From: Brassica napus
Lineage: Eukaryota > Streptophyta > Magnoliopsida > Brassicales > Brassicaceae
Direction of reading: 5' to 3'
Assembly: GCF_020379485.1 (NCBI RefSeq)
Contig: NC_063437.1
Span: 18,997,726-19,061,725, forward strand
DNA length: 64,000 nt
Made by a program: the position numbers and the translations under genes. Below the pieces are notes generated by a model that had not been told where the DNA came from, ran no database searches, and worked only from the letters and a program-made list of their open reading frames with translations. Shown in pieces: positions 48,787 through 59,260 of this stretch. Within the stretch, counting starts at the first letter, position 1; the number at the start of each line of letters is the position of its first letter.

Positions 48787-50909
48787 TCTAGAGGGACAGC
48801 TCAGAAGTTTACGGTAAACCCTAGAAGAAAGTTTTCTTCCTTTTTTTGGTGGTTAGAGGAACCCTAGATGATTAATATTAGGTGGTGGATTAAGAAAAAG
48901 ATGAAGCAAGGGTGTAATGACAATAATGGAGGCCAATTATCACAAATTAATATTAACAAAAATTAAACGATCAAGGACTTGTAATTTAATATATTTGATT
49001 AGTCGGATCGTAGGGATTTTGGGGAGGCAGATGATGCGTACTTTGGATTTTAGCTGACTGATCTAAAATCTTTTATGTTTGCTTGTTCCAAGTGGCTATC
49101 CGCAAATAACGTATATTAGTGTTTTAATTTTTACATTATTTTAATTTTTGTGTATCATTCATAGAAAATAAATTTTATTGTATTATGTATTCTTGTGAAT
49201 CAACAGTAGTTATATAGTAATCCGTGTAATATATACATGATATACACACCTACGTCTATGCTTTTCTCTGAGGTACATATGATTTTCGCTTCATAACAAT
49301 CTTGAAGTAGGCGGGACCGGACAGTGGACGTAACTAACAGAGAAATACTTGACAGTTTAGGAAAATTTAACCTTCTTTTTCTTTCATTAACTGTCATTTT
49401 CTATGTAGATATCAAATTAACAGATGGTATTTTAATATGGTTTCACTCTTATCATTAAGTGTTTCAAAATGTGTAATGTTTTCTTATACGTATTTAGTTA
49501 TTTTATCAAATAGTTACTTTAACTCTTCATATATGGATGTGATTATTTTCTTAGGTTTATATATCAATGTTAGATATTATCATATTAGTATCTCTATAAA
49601 ACAGAATATATACCAGGATGAATAAAATTTTGAAGGTAAGTCTAGTAAAAGGTGTTATATTTTCACCCAAGTGTTAAATTCATAGAATTTCAAAAAAAAT
49701 GATGATGTGTTAAATCGTCACTTCAAGTAAGTGTTAGATTAATAACAGTTTGATAATCATACTTTTTAGTTTTTTGGTTTAGGGAGTGAAATGAGACTAA
49801 AACCCAAAAGGACCAAACCAGATTTTGGGCTTTAACTAGTGAAGGCCTCGATGCCTTGATGTTAATTAAGCACGGGTAAACGAACAAAGGGTTGTCAAGT
49901 AGCTTAGATTTTGGATCCTTCGTGACTGTTATAATATGAGATTGCTTGTTAATTTGAAACTCAAAATGCAGCACGCTGGGAATAAGATTGCTTGTAGTTT
50001 CCAATTATTTTGTTCAGTTTGTTCAGGGCTTTCTACAGGTTTTCGACCAAAATCATGAGAACTAAATGTTTGTTGATATTCGGTATATTCTATATTAACA
50101 TGGATACCAATCTTTCTTGTTAAACTATTTGTCATAGTCTTGTAAGAAAAGGTCCATGATTTCTTATATTAAATACGAAACTAAGTGTTAAATTCGTAAC
50201 TCGTTAAAGTTTACTATCAAATGAGATTTCTTTATTGGGTTACTACCAAATGAGATAGTTGACATGACACTACTTGTGATATAGACAGGTAATCTTCATT
50301 AGTACCAATTAAGATATTCACACACGTTTCAAGAGTGATAATATTTTGTATTAATACTTATATATATATATATATATAAATGCCTTCCGCGTATATAAGT
50401 ATAGTTTTATTGTTAATCTAAAAATCTTTAGGTTCAGTCAAATTAAGAATTATAGGATATAATCACAGTCATCATCCACATGAAAGATAAACACTGAATC
50501 AAAATAATAGTCAATCATACTGAAACTTCTTCAAAACCTAGGGATTAATTAATTTCTCAATGCCTAATAGCAACTCGCTAATATTATGTTACCAAATATA
50601 AACTCGCTAATATTAATTAAACAATACGAAATCGGAGGGTGGCCAAAACTTCGTAAGGCTCTGTTATTATATTTATATATATATATATATTTATCCCACA
50701 TATCATGTATAACCATTCTATTGACATCGCACATTCTTTACTATAACAATCCAAACACATCCATCATCTTTATAAATATATTTTGATATTTTCCAACATC
50801 TGAAGATTTTATAAAATGCGAGACACTTCCAAAAAGAAACTAACTCATGTGTATCCGGTCTCGGATTATTTAACCAAAAAAATGGTTGAAATTCCTTAAT
50901 TAGAAGTAT
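48787..50909. other. Intergenic, ZFP10 promoter side
   Basis: The ZFP10 promoter lies just above 48786. Minus-strand ORFs at 49200-49397 and 49723-50135 show no family features. An (AT)n run is at ~50361-50378 and another at ~50673-50690. Nothing else is recognised. Confidence 0.4.
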
Positions 50910-51096
50910 ATTACAACCAGTAGCGGCCCTGACCGGAAGCGGTGGAAGCTTGAGCTTCCAGCCTTCAATTTGTAAAGTTATTTTCCAGCCAATTACTTAC
51001 AAAAGTCTTTAGCTAGTCAGTGGTTAGCGTGGTTATTTTTGAATCCAAGGTGACGAGTTTGATAGACTACAATACTATTTTCTTCATACACATACA

Positions 51097-51137
<41 letters not shown>

Positions 51138-51240
51138 TTTACTGAAAATAGATTAATTAATATTTCTACTTATGAAAGAGTCTTATTTTTATAACTTTGT
51201 TTCCGGTCTGTAAATATTCAAGGCCGGCACTGATTACAAC
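50910..51240. mobile_element. hAT MITE, 315 bp, with perfect 8-bp target duplication
   Basis: The element is 50918-51232 with ends CAGTAGCGGCCCTGA and, reverse-complemented, CAGTGCCGGCCTTGA. The target duplication ATTACAAC is at 50910-50917 and 51233-51240. It contains a long (AT)n run (~51102-51134). A TAGTCAGTGGTTAGCGTGG ... GACGAGTTTGAT segment resembles Pol III A and B boxes. Confidence 0.88.
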
Positions 51241-51843
51241 ATCGTCTTAAAACCACAAATCATTTTGTTTCGGTGTCTCTAAAAACCTAACATAAATATA
51301 TAAACATTACGGATTTTGTTTTGTCAAACTAAAATTGGGAGGAGGGGGTATAGTATACTTCAACAACATCATTTGAATAAGTATTCAAAAATGAATCTTT
51401 TATTTTATAGTACTATCTTTCCAAAATAATTCAGTAGAATTTGACCCAAAAAAAAAAATTCAGTAGAATAAATTTATTCATTGTAAATCTACAACTCTCC
51501 AGCGGTCTAACTGCAAAATATTATAATAAAATTGGGTGTGGATAAATGTATATTTTAATTAATTTATCCGTTGAAGATAAACCCATTGGATCGGCCGTGG
51601 TTTCATATCAGGTCGAATGTAGCTTTCAGATTCTTCCTGTAGCTAATTTCACATTCAAAGGTTGCTTCTCTTATTAACCTTCAATATCATATAACAACTC
51701 AATGACGTACGAAAACGTGTTGTTACAGCAACATAATCAAGAAATACCACGTGGCAATTCCGATCTTCCTAAAAAAAAAACATTCCGATCTTCCTATAAG
51801 ACCAAACGGTTCTGTTTCTTGAGCTGTTATAACTATAGCACAA
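51241..51843. other. Upstream region of the small At2g37750-like gene
   Basis: Two micro-insertions lie here: 51441-51456, between AATTCAGTAGAAT repeats, and ~51772-51781, between ATTCCGATCTTCCTA repeats. The second is only ~60 bp upstream of the start codon, probably in the 5' UTR or core promoter. Confidence 0.6.
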
Positions 51844-52092
51844 ATGGAGGGTCTTATACCGTTTGTTTACAGAGCCTTCATGCAAATCCGTTATGGCGAC
51901 GACTCGTCGCTTTCTTCTTCTTACTACGTTCGTTTACCGGGTGATTCAAGCCGGTTCGAGAGATCCGATTTCGAAGTGTCGGGTCTTGGATCGTCTTCCA
52001 ATATGGCATCGTCAAAGACCACAACCACGACCACTACGTTTGCTGTTTCCACTGGAGTCCAGTCACCCGGTCATCGTCGGGTCGTGACATGA
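51844..52092 (+). CDS. Small conserved plant protein (At2g37750-like), 82 aa
   Basis: It starts MEGLIPFVYRAFMQIRYGDD and ends SPGHRRVVT. The N-terminus MEGLIPxVYxA is shared by a family of small plant proteins of unknown function. The middle is Ser/Thr-rich with a run of seven Thr. It is a single exon with a clean ATG and stop. Its place between ZFP10 and a DC1 gene matches Arabidopsis (from memory). No domain, signal peptide or catalytic motif is visible, so no function is offered. Confidence 0.75.
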   Translation: MEGLIPFVYRAFMQIRYGDDSSLSSSYYVRLPGDSSRFERSDFEVSGLGSSSNMASSKTTTTTTTFAVSTGVQSPGHRRVVT

Positions 52093-53823
52093 TGCGAACG
52101 CGCTTCCAAGGGAACCTGAAGATGCGCGTGACGGAAAGGGTTCGTGACTTTGTAATTACTACATGATTAGGCTTAGTGTCTGATATTTTTATGAGTGCTT
52201 GGAATGATCGAATAAACCTGATGTAATAATCGGGGTGGGGAGATTGATTCTCTAAGCGTGGGATTTTAACCAAAGGGTGGTCTCGTGACTTTCATGTGTT
52301 TATTTCAAGGGGGTTTAGTTGTATAAAACTATATATATGGATGTTTTCGTATACTCGTAAGAAATTATGTGCTTGTCTTACAGTTAATTATATGGTGAGT
52401 CGGTTACAGCTGATGTTTTACGAATATGGGGGTTTTCGATCAAACATGCAAAATATTTAAAAGAATGAATTATCTCATTTTTATTACAAAAATATTTAAA
52501 ACAAAATGTTAACAATCTGAAAAGGATTAAATGGTTGGATTAACTCATTTCAATTAGAAATATATATATATATATATATATACAAATGCTAAAATTAATG
52601 AGAAACAATTTAAATAGACGGATTATATTTTTCAAAAATATTTTTACTTAATTTTACTGACTAGGTTTTACAATAAGTTGTTAACTAAGCTTGTTATATT
52701 TTTAAAAATACAAAACGATAATCTAAAATTAAAATTGAAAACATGATTATTAAAAAAATAAAATAAAATATATTATATTTTAATATATTAAAATTTTATA
52801 AAAATCTTTTAGTTTTTATTTTAAATAATTAATAAATAATTCATTAAACAATAGTCCATTGTTTCACATTAAGTGTCATTGTAGTGAAATTTTTTTGTTG
52901 CAAATAAGTGTTGTTTTAGCATTTTTAATGCATAATTTATTAATTTTATTTTTCAGTTTATTTTTCTATTGGTTGAAATATGGTTAGGTATATGAGTAAT
53001 GATGTTTGTATATAGAAAATATGCAAAATTAATGTTAATATTCAATAAATTAATAAATATATTATATTAATAAAAAATAATTTTGAATTGGACAATACAT
53101 AGTATAGTACAATATGACAAGATAACAAAATAATAAATTAATTAAAAAAAAACACTTCATGTTAATATATAATTTCAATATAAATATAAATTAATTAGTA
53201 CATATAAAGTATATAAATAAAAACAAATATTGTATTTTAATTTCTATTCATAATTTTATAATATTTTTATACTATTTTTCATTTATGGTAGATAGTTTTA
53301 TATATTTAATAATCGAATAAAAGCAAGTAAAAGTTTTATATGTAAAATTTAATCAATACATACTTTAAAGATCAATTCTTTTTAACATAAAAATATACTT
53401 CGAAATGTATAAAAAAATTAATAAAAAATCTATAAATTAATAATTTGTAATTTTAACATTATTAATTTGTATTTTTACTGTATATATTTTATATATGGTG
53501 TTTGAATATCGTCTATTTATGGGTTAATATAGTCTTATTCTTTGAATTTTATGATAACGTTATGGTAGAATGTCCCACTAAACCATAATCTTAATAAAAC
53601 AATCACATCAATCAATAATTAAATAATCGCCCGATCTTATCGTATAAACCAAATAAATGAAGATTTCTTGAATAAACATTTCATTTAATTTCATTAATCT
53701 TCTTCTCCTTATTATCCAAATACGTCCAATAGGATCCTTTTCAATCGTTAAAATTCCATAAAGATTCAAATTTTTTCGTTCCTCTCTAGATTCTCGGAGC
53801 CGGTTTAAGTTTGTCGGAGTAAA
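52093..53823. other. AT-rich intergenic DNA and dispersed repeat
   Basis: 52093-52450 is the 3' flank of the small gene. An (AT)n run is at 52560-52581. From ~53030 to ~53520 the sequence matches 63490-64000 closely (see that entry). Sequence just upstream of 53824 (53760-53823) looks like a 5' leader of the kinase fragment. Confidence 0.6.
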
Positions 53824-54600
53824 ATGTCTCAGAGCGGGCGTGCTGTCGGCGACTACTTGGTGGGTCGACATATGCATATCGGATCGGGTTCATTTTCGGT
53901 GCTTTGGGAGGCGAAGCATCCGTTGTTCACGGGACTCATGTGGCTATCAAGAAGATATCTATGGCCAGGCTTGACAAGAAGTTTCAGGACAGTCTCATGT
54001 CTGAGATTTTTATCCTCAGAGGATCAATCATCCCAACTTCATCCGTTTGCTCGACGTGGTCGTGGTTACACATCTAAAGTTAAAAATTCAATCCTTTCAG
54101 CTTCAACGCAATGTTTTTTTGCCGTTACTCTGTTTCTCTCTGTTTCTGAATTGAGCTTTGACTAGGCTTGTTGAATGTCTTTTGACTAGTCTGGACCACT
54201 TTATGGGACCAGGACCAGGACCAGGTTTGGACTGGGTGGAACTGCTTTTGAGTTTATAATATGGTACTTTCGTTCCTTTTTTTTTTTTTATTGTGGATTC
54301 TGCTACCATCACACCTATTGTAATGCAGATCTTTGCAACCTATGAGGCTTGCAGAAACATTATGCGTTTCACCATTGTATATGGCCCCAGAGATTGTGAG
54401 ACTTCGGAAGTATGATGCAAAGGTTAGACCTCTTTTTTACTAAGCTAACTAGACATTTCTCTTAGTATAATCTCTTTACAATCTAACTTTAAAACACAGG
54501 CAGATCTCTGGAGTATTGGTGCTATCTTATTTCAACTTGTGACTGACGGAACCCCTTTTACAGGACAGTCAAATTCAGGTTATGCATGCTTTGTATCATA
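53824..54600 (+). pseudogene. ATG1-type autophagy kinase fragment (ATG1c-like)
   Basis: Exon 1 begins MSQSGRAVGDYLVGRHMHIG, with the glycine-loop segment IGSGSFSVLWEAKH. The frame then shifts: in another frame VAIKKISMARLDKKFQDSLM continues the kinase N-lobe. The catalytic loop and DFG region are missing. After a splice-like ATGCAG at ~54330 the activation-segment block reads [18 protein letters not shown], then KYDAKADLWSIGAILFQLV. The normal [10 protein letters not shown] has become [13 protein letters not shown]1 kinases start autophagosome formation; this remnant cannot encode a working kinase. At2g37840 (ATG1c) is nearby in Arabidopsis. Confidence 0.85.
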
Positions 54601-55467
54601 GGTTTTATGTATTAGGTAAGGTGTTTGTCTTCCGGTGCATAAAACTAACACATTCTTGCTTTTTTGTTCACAGTTGCCATTTCAGTCTAAGACAGTCCTG
54701 TAGCATCGATGCATGGCGCAAACCCAGACTCTCACCTAAACTTGACTTCCCTATCTTTTGTGATCACAATCAGATACATCATAGCCATCACCCATGCATG
54801 ATGATTTTTACGTCTCATATTAGAAGCAACATTCTCAATTTTCATGAACCATCTTTACTTGTAAGTTCTAAAAGAAAAAGGAGTAGGGCTCGATGTTAAA
54901 TATTTAAATTAAACCCATTATAATTTTTCATGCTCTAGCACAATAGTAACAAAATTAACATAAAGCATATTTGACAGAAAATAGTAGAAATCAATTTTAT
55001 AAAAAGTAGTTAATTTTAGAAAATATAAGCATTTTGTATTTGTATATCTACAATTTTTAAAGTCATTTATCAAAGTCAAAACCCGATCGCTTCTTACAGA
55101 TTAGGGCATTTTCTCCTTTGTTGCACCAATTAAGATCGCATCTCCACTGATCACCCATGGCTTATTGTGAATATCATCCCAGAGCGTTTCCTCTCTTCTA
55201 TGGTACTGTTGAAAGTGTAAATAAAGCTGCCAAAGAACTCCTCCGTTTGTCCTTTAAATAATATTGAACATGTAATCATTCGATCACTTTTGAACATTGG
55301 CCGTTAGTTTAACATGTCCCGCCAAAGTAAAAAAAATTAATATAGTTTATAAAACACAGTTGACAACAAAAATTACATTGCATAAAACGAAAAAGAAAGC
55401 GATCAGAAAAGATAGAGAAATAAGGGACATAGGTGTAATAATGGCAGGATGTTATAAACATGCCATT
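54601..55467. other. Intergenic with a LINE endonuclease fragment
   Basis: 54600-55075: nothing firm, possibly decayed kinase-gene 3' sequence. 55080-55240 is described separately. 55250-55467 is the 3' flank of the DC1 gene. Confidence 0.4.
55080..55240 (-). mobile_element. LINE endonuclease-domain fragment
   Basis: Minus-strand reading LWDDIHNKPWVISGDAIL resembles the W...PWxxxGDFN motif of LINE AP-endonucleases, with DFN changed to DAI. It is very short and has no partner domains. Confidence 0.4.
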
Positions 55468-56103
55468 TCAAAGCTGGAAGGCAGATATGACCCCAGCGAC
55501 ATCCCCCGTCATACAAGCCCAGGCAACTCGAGCGCCTATATACATTACATCCCTTTTTCTTAGTCTGTCCGGATCGGGTTCTTCAACCTCACCGGGTTCT
55601 TCAACCTCATCGGGTTCTTGAACCTCACAGGGCTCTTGAACCTCACGGGGTTCTTGAAACTCACCGAGTTCTTGAACCTCACCGAGTTCTTGAACCTCAC
55701 CGAGTTCTTGAAACTCACCGAGTTCTTGAACCTCAATGAGTTCTTGAACCTCACCTTGATCTGTACTGTGGCTCACTTTCGGAGGCTGCTGGGTGCAGAG
55801 AGGATGGACGTCGAAGCCGCAAGGCTCGCATTGGTAAAACAACCCGTCGGTCGTTTCGTCGCAGATGTCGCACCCACGTCTGTCGTGGATTAACCGGAGC
55901 TCGTGCTGTGCATGATACATGCTGAGGAGGGTAGGCGGACACGTGGCACAGTACTCGTGAAGATCGTAGTTGCAAGAGGAGCAACGGTAGGTCCTCCCAA
56001 AGCCTTCGGTTTTACAGCCATCGCATATGTACCTTCCAACCCCGTCAACTTTCGTTAATGGGTGGATATGTTGGACTACTTCTTCCGCTTTCGACGGAGA
56101 CAT
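55468..56103 (-). CDS. DC1 (Cys/His-rich C1-like) protein with hexapeptide repeats, 211 aa
   Basis: Residues ~13-105 hold two DC1 modules: HPLTKVDGVGRYICDGCKTE with CSSCNYDLHEYCA, and HELRLIHDRRGCDICDE with CEPCGFDVHPLC. These zinc-coordinating C1-like domains are numerous in plants and linked to signalling or stress, but the precise role here is unknown. Residues ~115-175 are about ten tandem hexapeptides of the type EVQELG, drifting to EVQEPD and EVEEPG (18-nt DNA unit). The C-terminus DVMYIGARVAWACMTGDVAG is hydrophobic and is typical of the At2g37780-37820 DC1 cluster. It is a single exon with an intact frame. The repeat keeps other frames open too, so those ORFs are shadows. Confidence 0.88.
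   Translation of the reverse strand: MSPSKAEEVVQHIHPLTKVDGVGRYICDGCKTEGFGRTYRCSSCNYDLHEYCATCPPTLLSMYHAQHELRLIHDRRGCDICDETTDGLFYQCEPCGFDVHPLCTQQPPKVSHSTDQGEVQELIEVQELGEFQELGEVQELGEVQELGEFQEPREVQEPCEVQEPDEVEEPGEVEEPDPDRLRKRDVMYIGARVAWACMTGDVAGVISAFQL
55568..55755. repeat. 18-bp tandem repeat inside the DC1 gene
   Basis: About ten units of TTCTTGAACCTCACCGAG-like sequence (plus strand). The central units are almost identical and the outer ones have diverged, coding EVQELG/EFQELG inward and EVEEPG outward. Confidence 0.85.
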
Positions 56104-56560
56104 ATCTCAAAGTTTCTTGTTTTAGTTCTTTTGTTCTTCTTTCTCTCTCTCTTTTACTTCTTGAGAATGATAGGACTAGAGAGGATAAACCTTGTTATAT
56201 ATATATATTATATCACAGGGTACGTAGTTTCTAGGAAATTGTCTGAAATGGTAATCAGGTGATATAACTATTTTTTGTGATCAAGTGGTAACTCATTGCA
56301 ATGAATACATAAGAGAAAAAAAATGAAAATGAGTAGAAATATTCTAAACCAGATACGTATCCAAAACGTTTAACGAATAGTAAAGAGTTGATAATAAAAA
56401 ATCGAAACAAAATGACGAGGAAAGTAAGGAAATTTTTATTTACTTATGTGTTTTGGAGCCAGGTATTAAAGATGGATTACATCTTTCAATAGACCTATCG
56501 AATAAACAGACCTCTCCACCCAAGTCGATTGGGTTTATGCCGATTTAAAGGTATAATTAG
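56104..56560. promoter_or_regulatory. DC1 gene upstream region
   Basis: A pyrimidine-rich leader (TTCTTTCTCTCTCTCT, ~56135-56152) lies just upstream of the ATG. Farther up nothing is recognised. Confidence 0.5.
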
Positions 56561-57260
56561 AAGGCTATCGAATATATAAGTAGAAGAGTTGAATCAAGTA
56601 AGGACATTCGAAAGTCGAAACACTTGGGAGACACAGCACAATAACTAGGGTTTACATAATTTTCATTGTTCTTGCTAATTTTTCTTTTACACATCAAATT
56701 TATTCAAATCTCTTTGTATTCACATCTGATCATTAATAAACAATTTTTAATCAAACCTACCTCAAATTTATATATTGCTTCAAATTCAGATTAAACAATT
56801 GACACCGTTTGAAGAAAGTTTTTGAAAATAAAGCCGACAATCGATCACCATGGTTCCCACAAACACATGAGCAACCCAACTGAGAGCCGATATGGCTGTC
56901 ATGATGTAGATGATGAACGATATGATGGAGCACTTCACGAAGCAGGATGAAGCCAACAAGGCAACTAGCGAACGCCTCAACGTGATATATGCCGCTCTCA
57001 CACCTCATGCAGCTACTAATCTGCAGCTACCAATGGTGAATAAACGCCAAGGAGAGTTCTTTGTCCTCCTATGGCACGAGAAGTTGGTCAAGAAACCAAG
57101 AGGCAAGTCGCCGACTTGTAGAGTGGGGTCCAAGCCATCAATTCCAAGATACATAACACAACGAGCTCGGACGCGTGCTAGCTGCCACCCAGAAGACTCC
57201 TTTGCAAAGGAAATTAATTATGTGAAGGTTCACCAAACTGAGAAATTCATTTCCTAAAAA
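56560..57260 (+). mobile_element. Gypsy-like LTR retrotransposon relic (LTR end, PBS, gag start)
   Basis: A non-coding leader ends at ACAATTGACACCGTTTG (~56796-56812), which resembles the TTGGCGCCGT primer-binding junction of plant gypsy elements. An open frame from ~56910 reads MMNDMMEHFTKQDEANKATS then ERLNVIYAAL, like the coiled N-terminus of gypsy gag. No polymerase domains follow. The identification is tentative. Confidence 0.4.
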
Positions 57261-58849
57261 TATTAGTATTTGTGCATATATGTGTATATATATGTATATA
57301 TATGATTGGATCGGGTATCCGTTCACCTAAATATTCGGTGTTCTGGATATTCAGATTTTTGTAGATTTTAACCGGATATCCGATTCGATTCGACAAATAA
57401 ATAAATAAATATCCAAAAATAATATAAAATACTATTTTTATTACCAAAACAGATATTTACTTTTAAAAAATTCTAATAACTAATATAACAAAAAATGTAA
57501 AACTTATACAAAATATAATATTTATATACGTTACATATAATTTTTTAAAAATATGTGTATATATATGCATATATATGATTGGATCGGGTATCCGTTCTTA
57601 AAAATATTAGAATTTGTGATTTGTTTTATTTTTTTACGGATGTTACATATTAGTATTTGTTTTGTTTCGTAGAGTTACGGATATCTAGAATTTTTAGTTC
57701 GAATCAAAACAAACAACGAATTGAATCAAAATTTACGGATATTTTAGCCAATCCTAATTTTCACCAATAGATTTTAGTAATAAAATATATTAATCATAGA
57801 CATCTTTACACTCGTAGAGAACATATATAATAAAAAAAATATTAATCATAGACAACTTTACACTCGTAGAGAACATCTCCGAAAATGTTGAAAAGTAGAT
57901 GAGTTGACTTATCATCTTCACAAGTCGTTGACTAATTAATTTAGACATGAATACTAACACTAACATTCGTATGGAAAGGTAGCTAGTGCACCTACGGATA
58001 TTACAGGTTTTAAATAGTATTTTTACTCGGTCATTGCAATTGTTAATTGATCACTAAGCGAAGAGTAGATTTAAAAATTAACAAATGGCTTTCTCAAAAA
58101 AAAAATTACAAATGGAACTTTAAAATAATCAAAGGAACACTTCTTAGACCAATTCAAACACTGTAATAGAACTTTCGTTTAGTCGTGTTATAAACGAAAA
58201 AAAAAATGTGTCCACTATTTTTTTAAAAGCTATGTATAATAACTCGTAATATGTGGTAGAGTTGAGGAGTTCGCTAAATATCTGACAATTCGTTGTCTAA
58301 TTATTTTTTAAAATGAAAAATCATATATAAATTGTTTAATACATCGAAAGTGATAGTTTAAAAGTCTGAAACAAACTTAGATGAATAAATATTTGTAGCT
58401 AGCGGAAGTTGATGTTAAGAAACTTGTAAACATATTAAATATGGTTGTTTAGAATCTGAAATTCAATGGAGCTTAGTTTATAGAATTTTAATACATAGGG
58501 TTTAACCCTGCGAGAGTAAATTAAGCTAATTGTGTTGTTAAAATTCCAGAACGTTGGTTAAAGTTTCCTTATTGATCTAAGTTTCAAAAAACAAAGTTTC
58601 CTTATTGATTCATGCGTGGAAGAGTTGAGGAGATGATTGAATATCTGACAAGTCTTTGGCTAATCTATCTTATTAAACCAAAATCACACGAAAAAATTAA
58701 ATCCATTTACTTATACTTCCTTTTGTATAGCCCTACATTTTTGCATTTTCGGTATTATTTTATTTAAACAAATACTCATGTTTACGTGTTGTTTCGATTA
58801 ATAAAAACTTTTCTCAACTTGTTCTCATAAACAAATTAATTTTATGAGA
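57261..58849. other. Non-coding, partly repetitive
   Basis: ATGATTGGATCGGGTATCCG occurs at ~57302 and ~57576, each preceded by TATATATG repeats. Together with ACGGATATTTTAGCCAATCC at ~57735 it suggests a decayed TIR element (~57302-57760). Two micro-insertions lie at 58089-58104 (imperfect) and 58577-58592. ATATTAATCATAGACA(T/A)CTTTACAC recurs at ~57788 and ~57840. No gene is supported. Confidence 0.45.
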
Positions 58850-58854
58850 ACCAT

Positions 58855-58995
58855 TCTCTCCTCCTCCCCCACGTCTTCCATCACCACCCCCAGCTAAGGC
58901 CACAAAAATATATGAAAACACCAACAAAAGAAGCAGCAGCTATGATAAATATTACCCAAATCTCAATCTTAAGCAAAATCTCCACATTTAGTTTT
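58855..58995 (-). pseudogene. Glycine-rich protein relic
   Basis: Minus-strand reading EIWVIFIIAAASFVGVFIYF, then after a frameshift VALAGGGDGRRGGGGE, matches METFVIIIIAFASTFAVFIF ... GGGGGDGGGG of the intact gene at 62728-63096. The start codon is TTG. Upstream sequence (CAGATAACGT-type block) is also shared. A micro-insertion with a 20-bp repeat lies at 58994-59005. Confidence 0.75.
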
Positions 58996-59005
58996 TTTTT
59001 TTGAT

Positions 59006-59215
59006 CAAAATCTCCACATTTAGTTATCCCCACTAAAATGTATATATTATTCTTTTTTCTTGTCTTGCTGAGGTTTCCCTATAGACAAATAACGTCTTTA
59101 TGAAGTTTATATGTTTACGTTTATTTTTTTTGAAACTATGTTTACGTATTGAAAGGTTCTTTTTTAGACTAGAAAGGTTCATATTGCGTGCGAATGTTAA
59201 GCTCTATTATTAATA
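59006..59215. other. Short intergenic with micro-insertions
   Basis: Inserts lie at 59121-59136 (direct repeats TATGTTTACGT) and 59160-59171 (repeats GAAAGGTTC). The rest is the upstream flank of the glycine-rich relic. Confidence 0.6.
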
Positions 59216-59260
59216 CTAGATTTTTTAACCGCGCTACGCGCGGATAAGATATTATATGTA

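Noticed and set aside
49723..50135. Minus-strand ORFs upstream of ZFP10
   Set aside because: Overlapping frames without family similarity or splice signals.
55560..55893. ORFs in other frames across the 18-bp repeat
   Set aside because: An 18-bp repeat without stops keeps several frames open; only the DC1 frame has zinc motifs.
57302..57760. Complete TIR transposon with GGATCGGGTATCCG ends
   Set aside because: Suggestive ends but no matching inverted termini or target duplication could be fixed.
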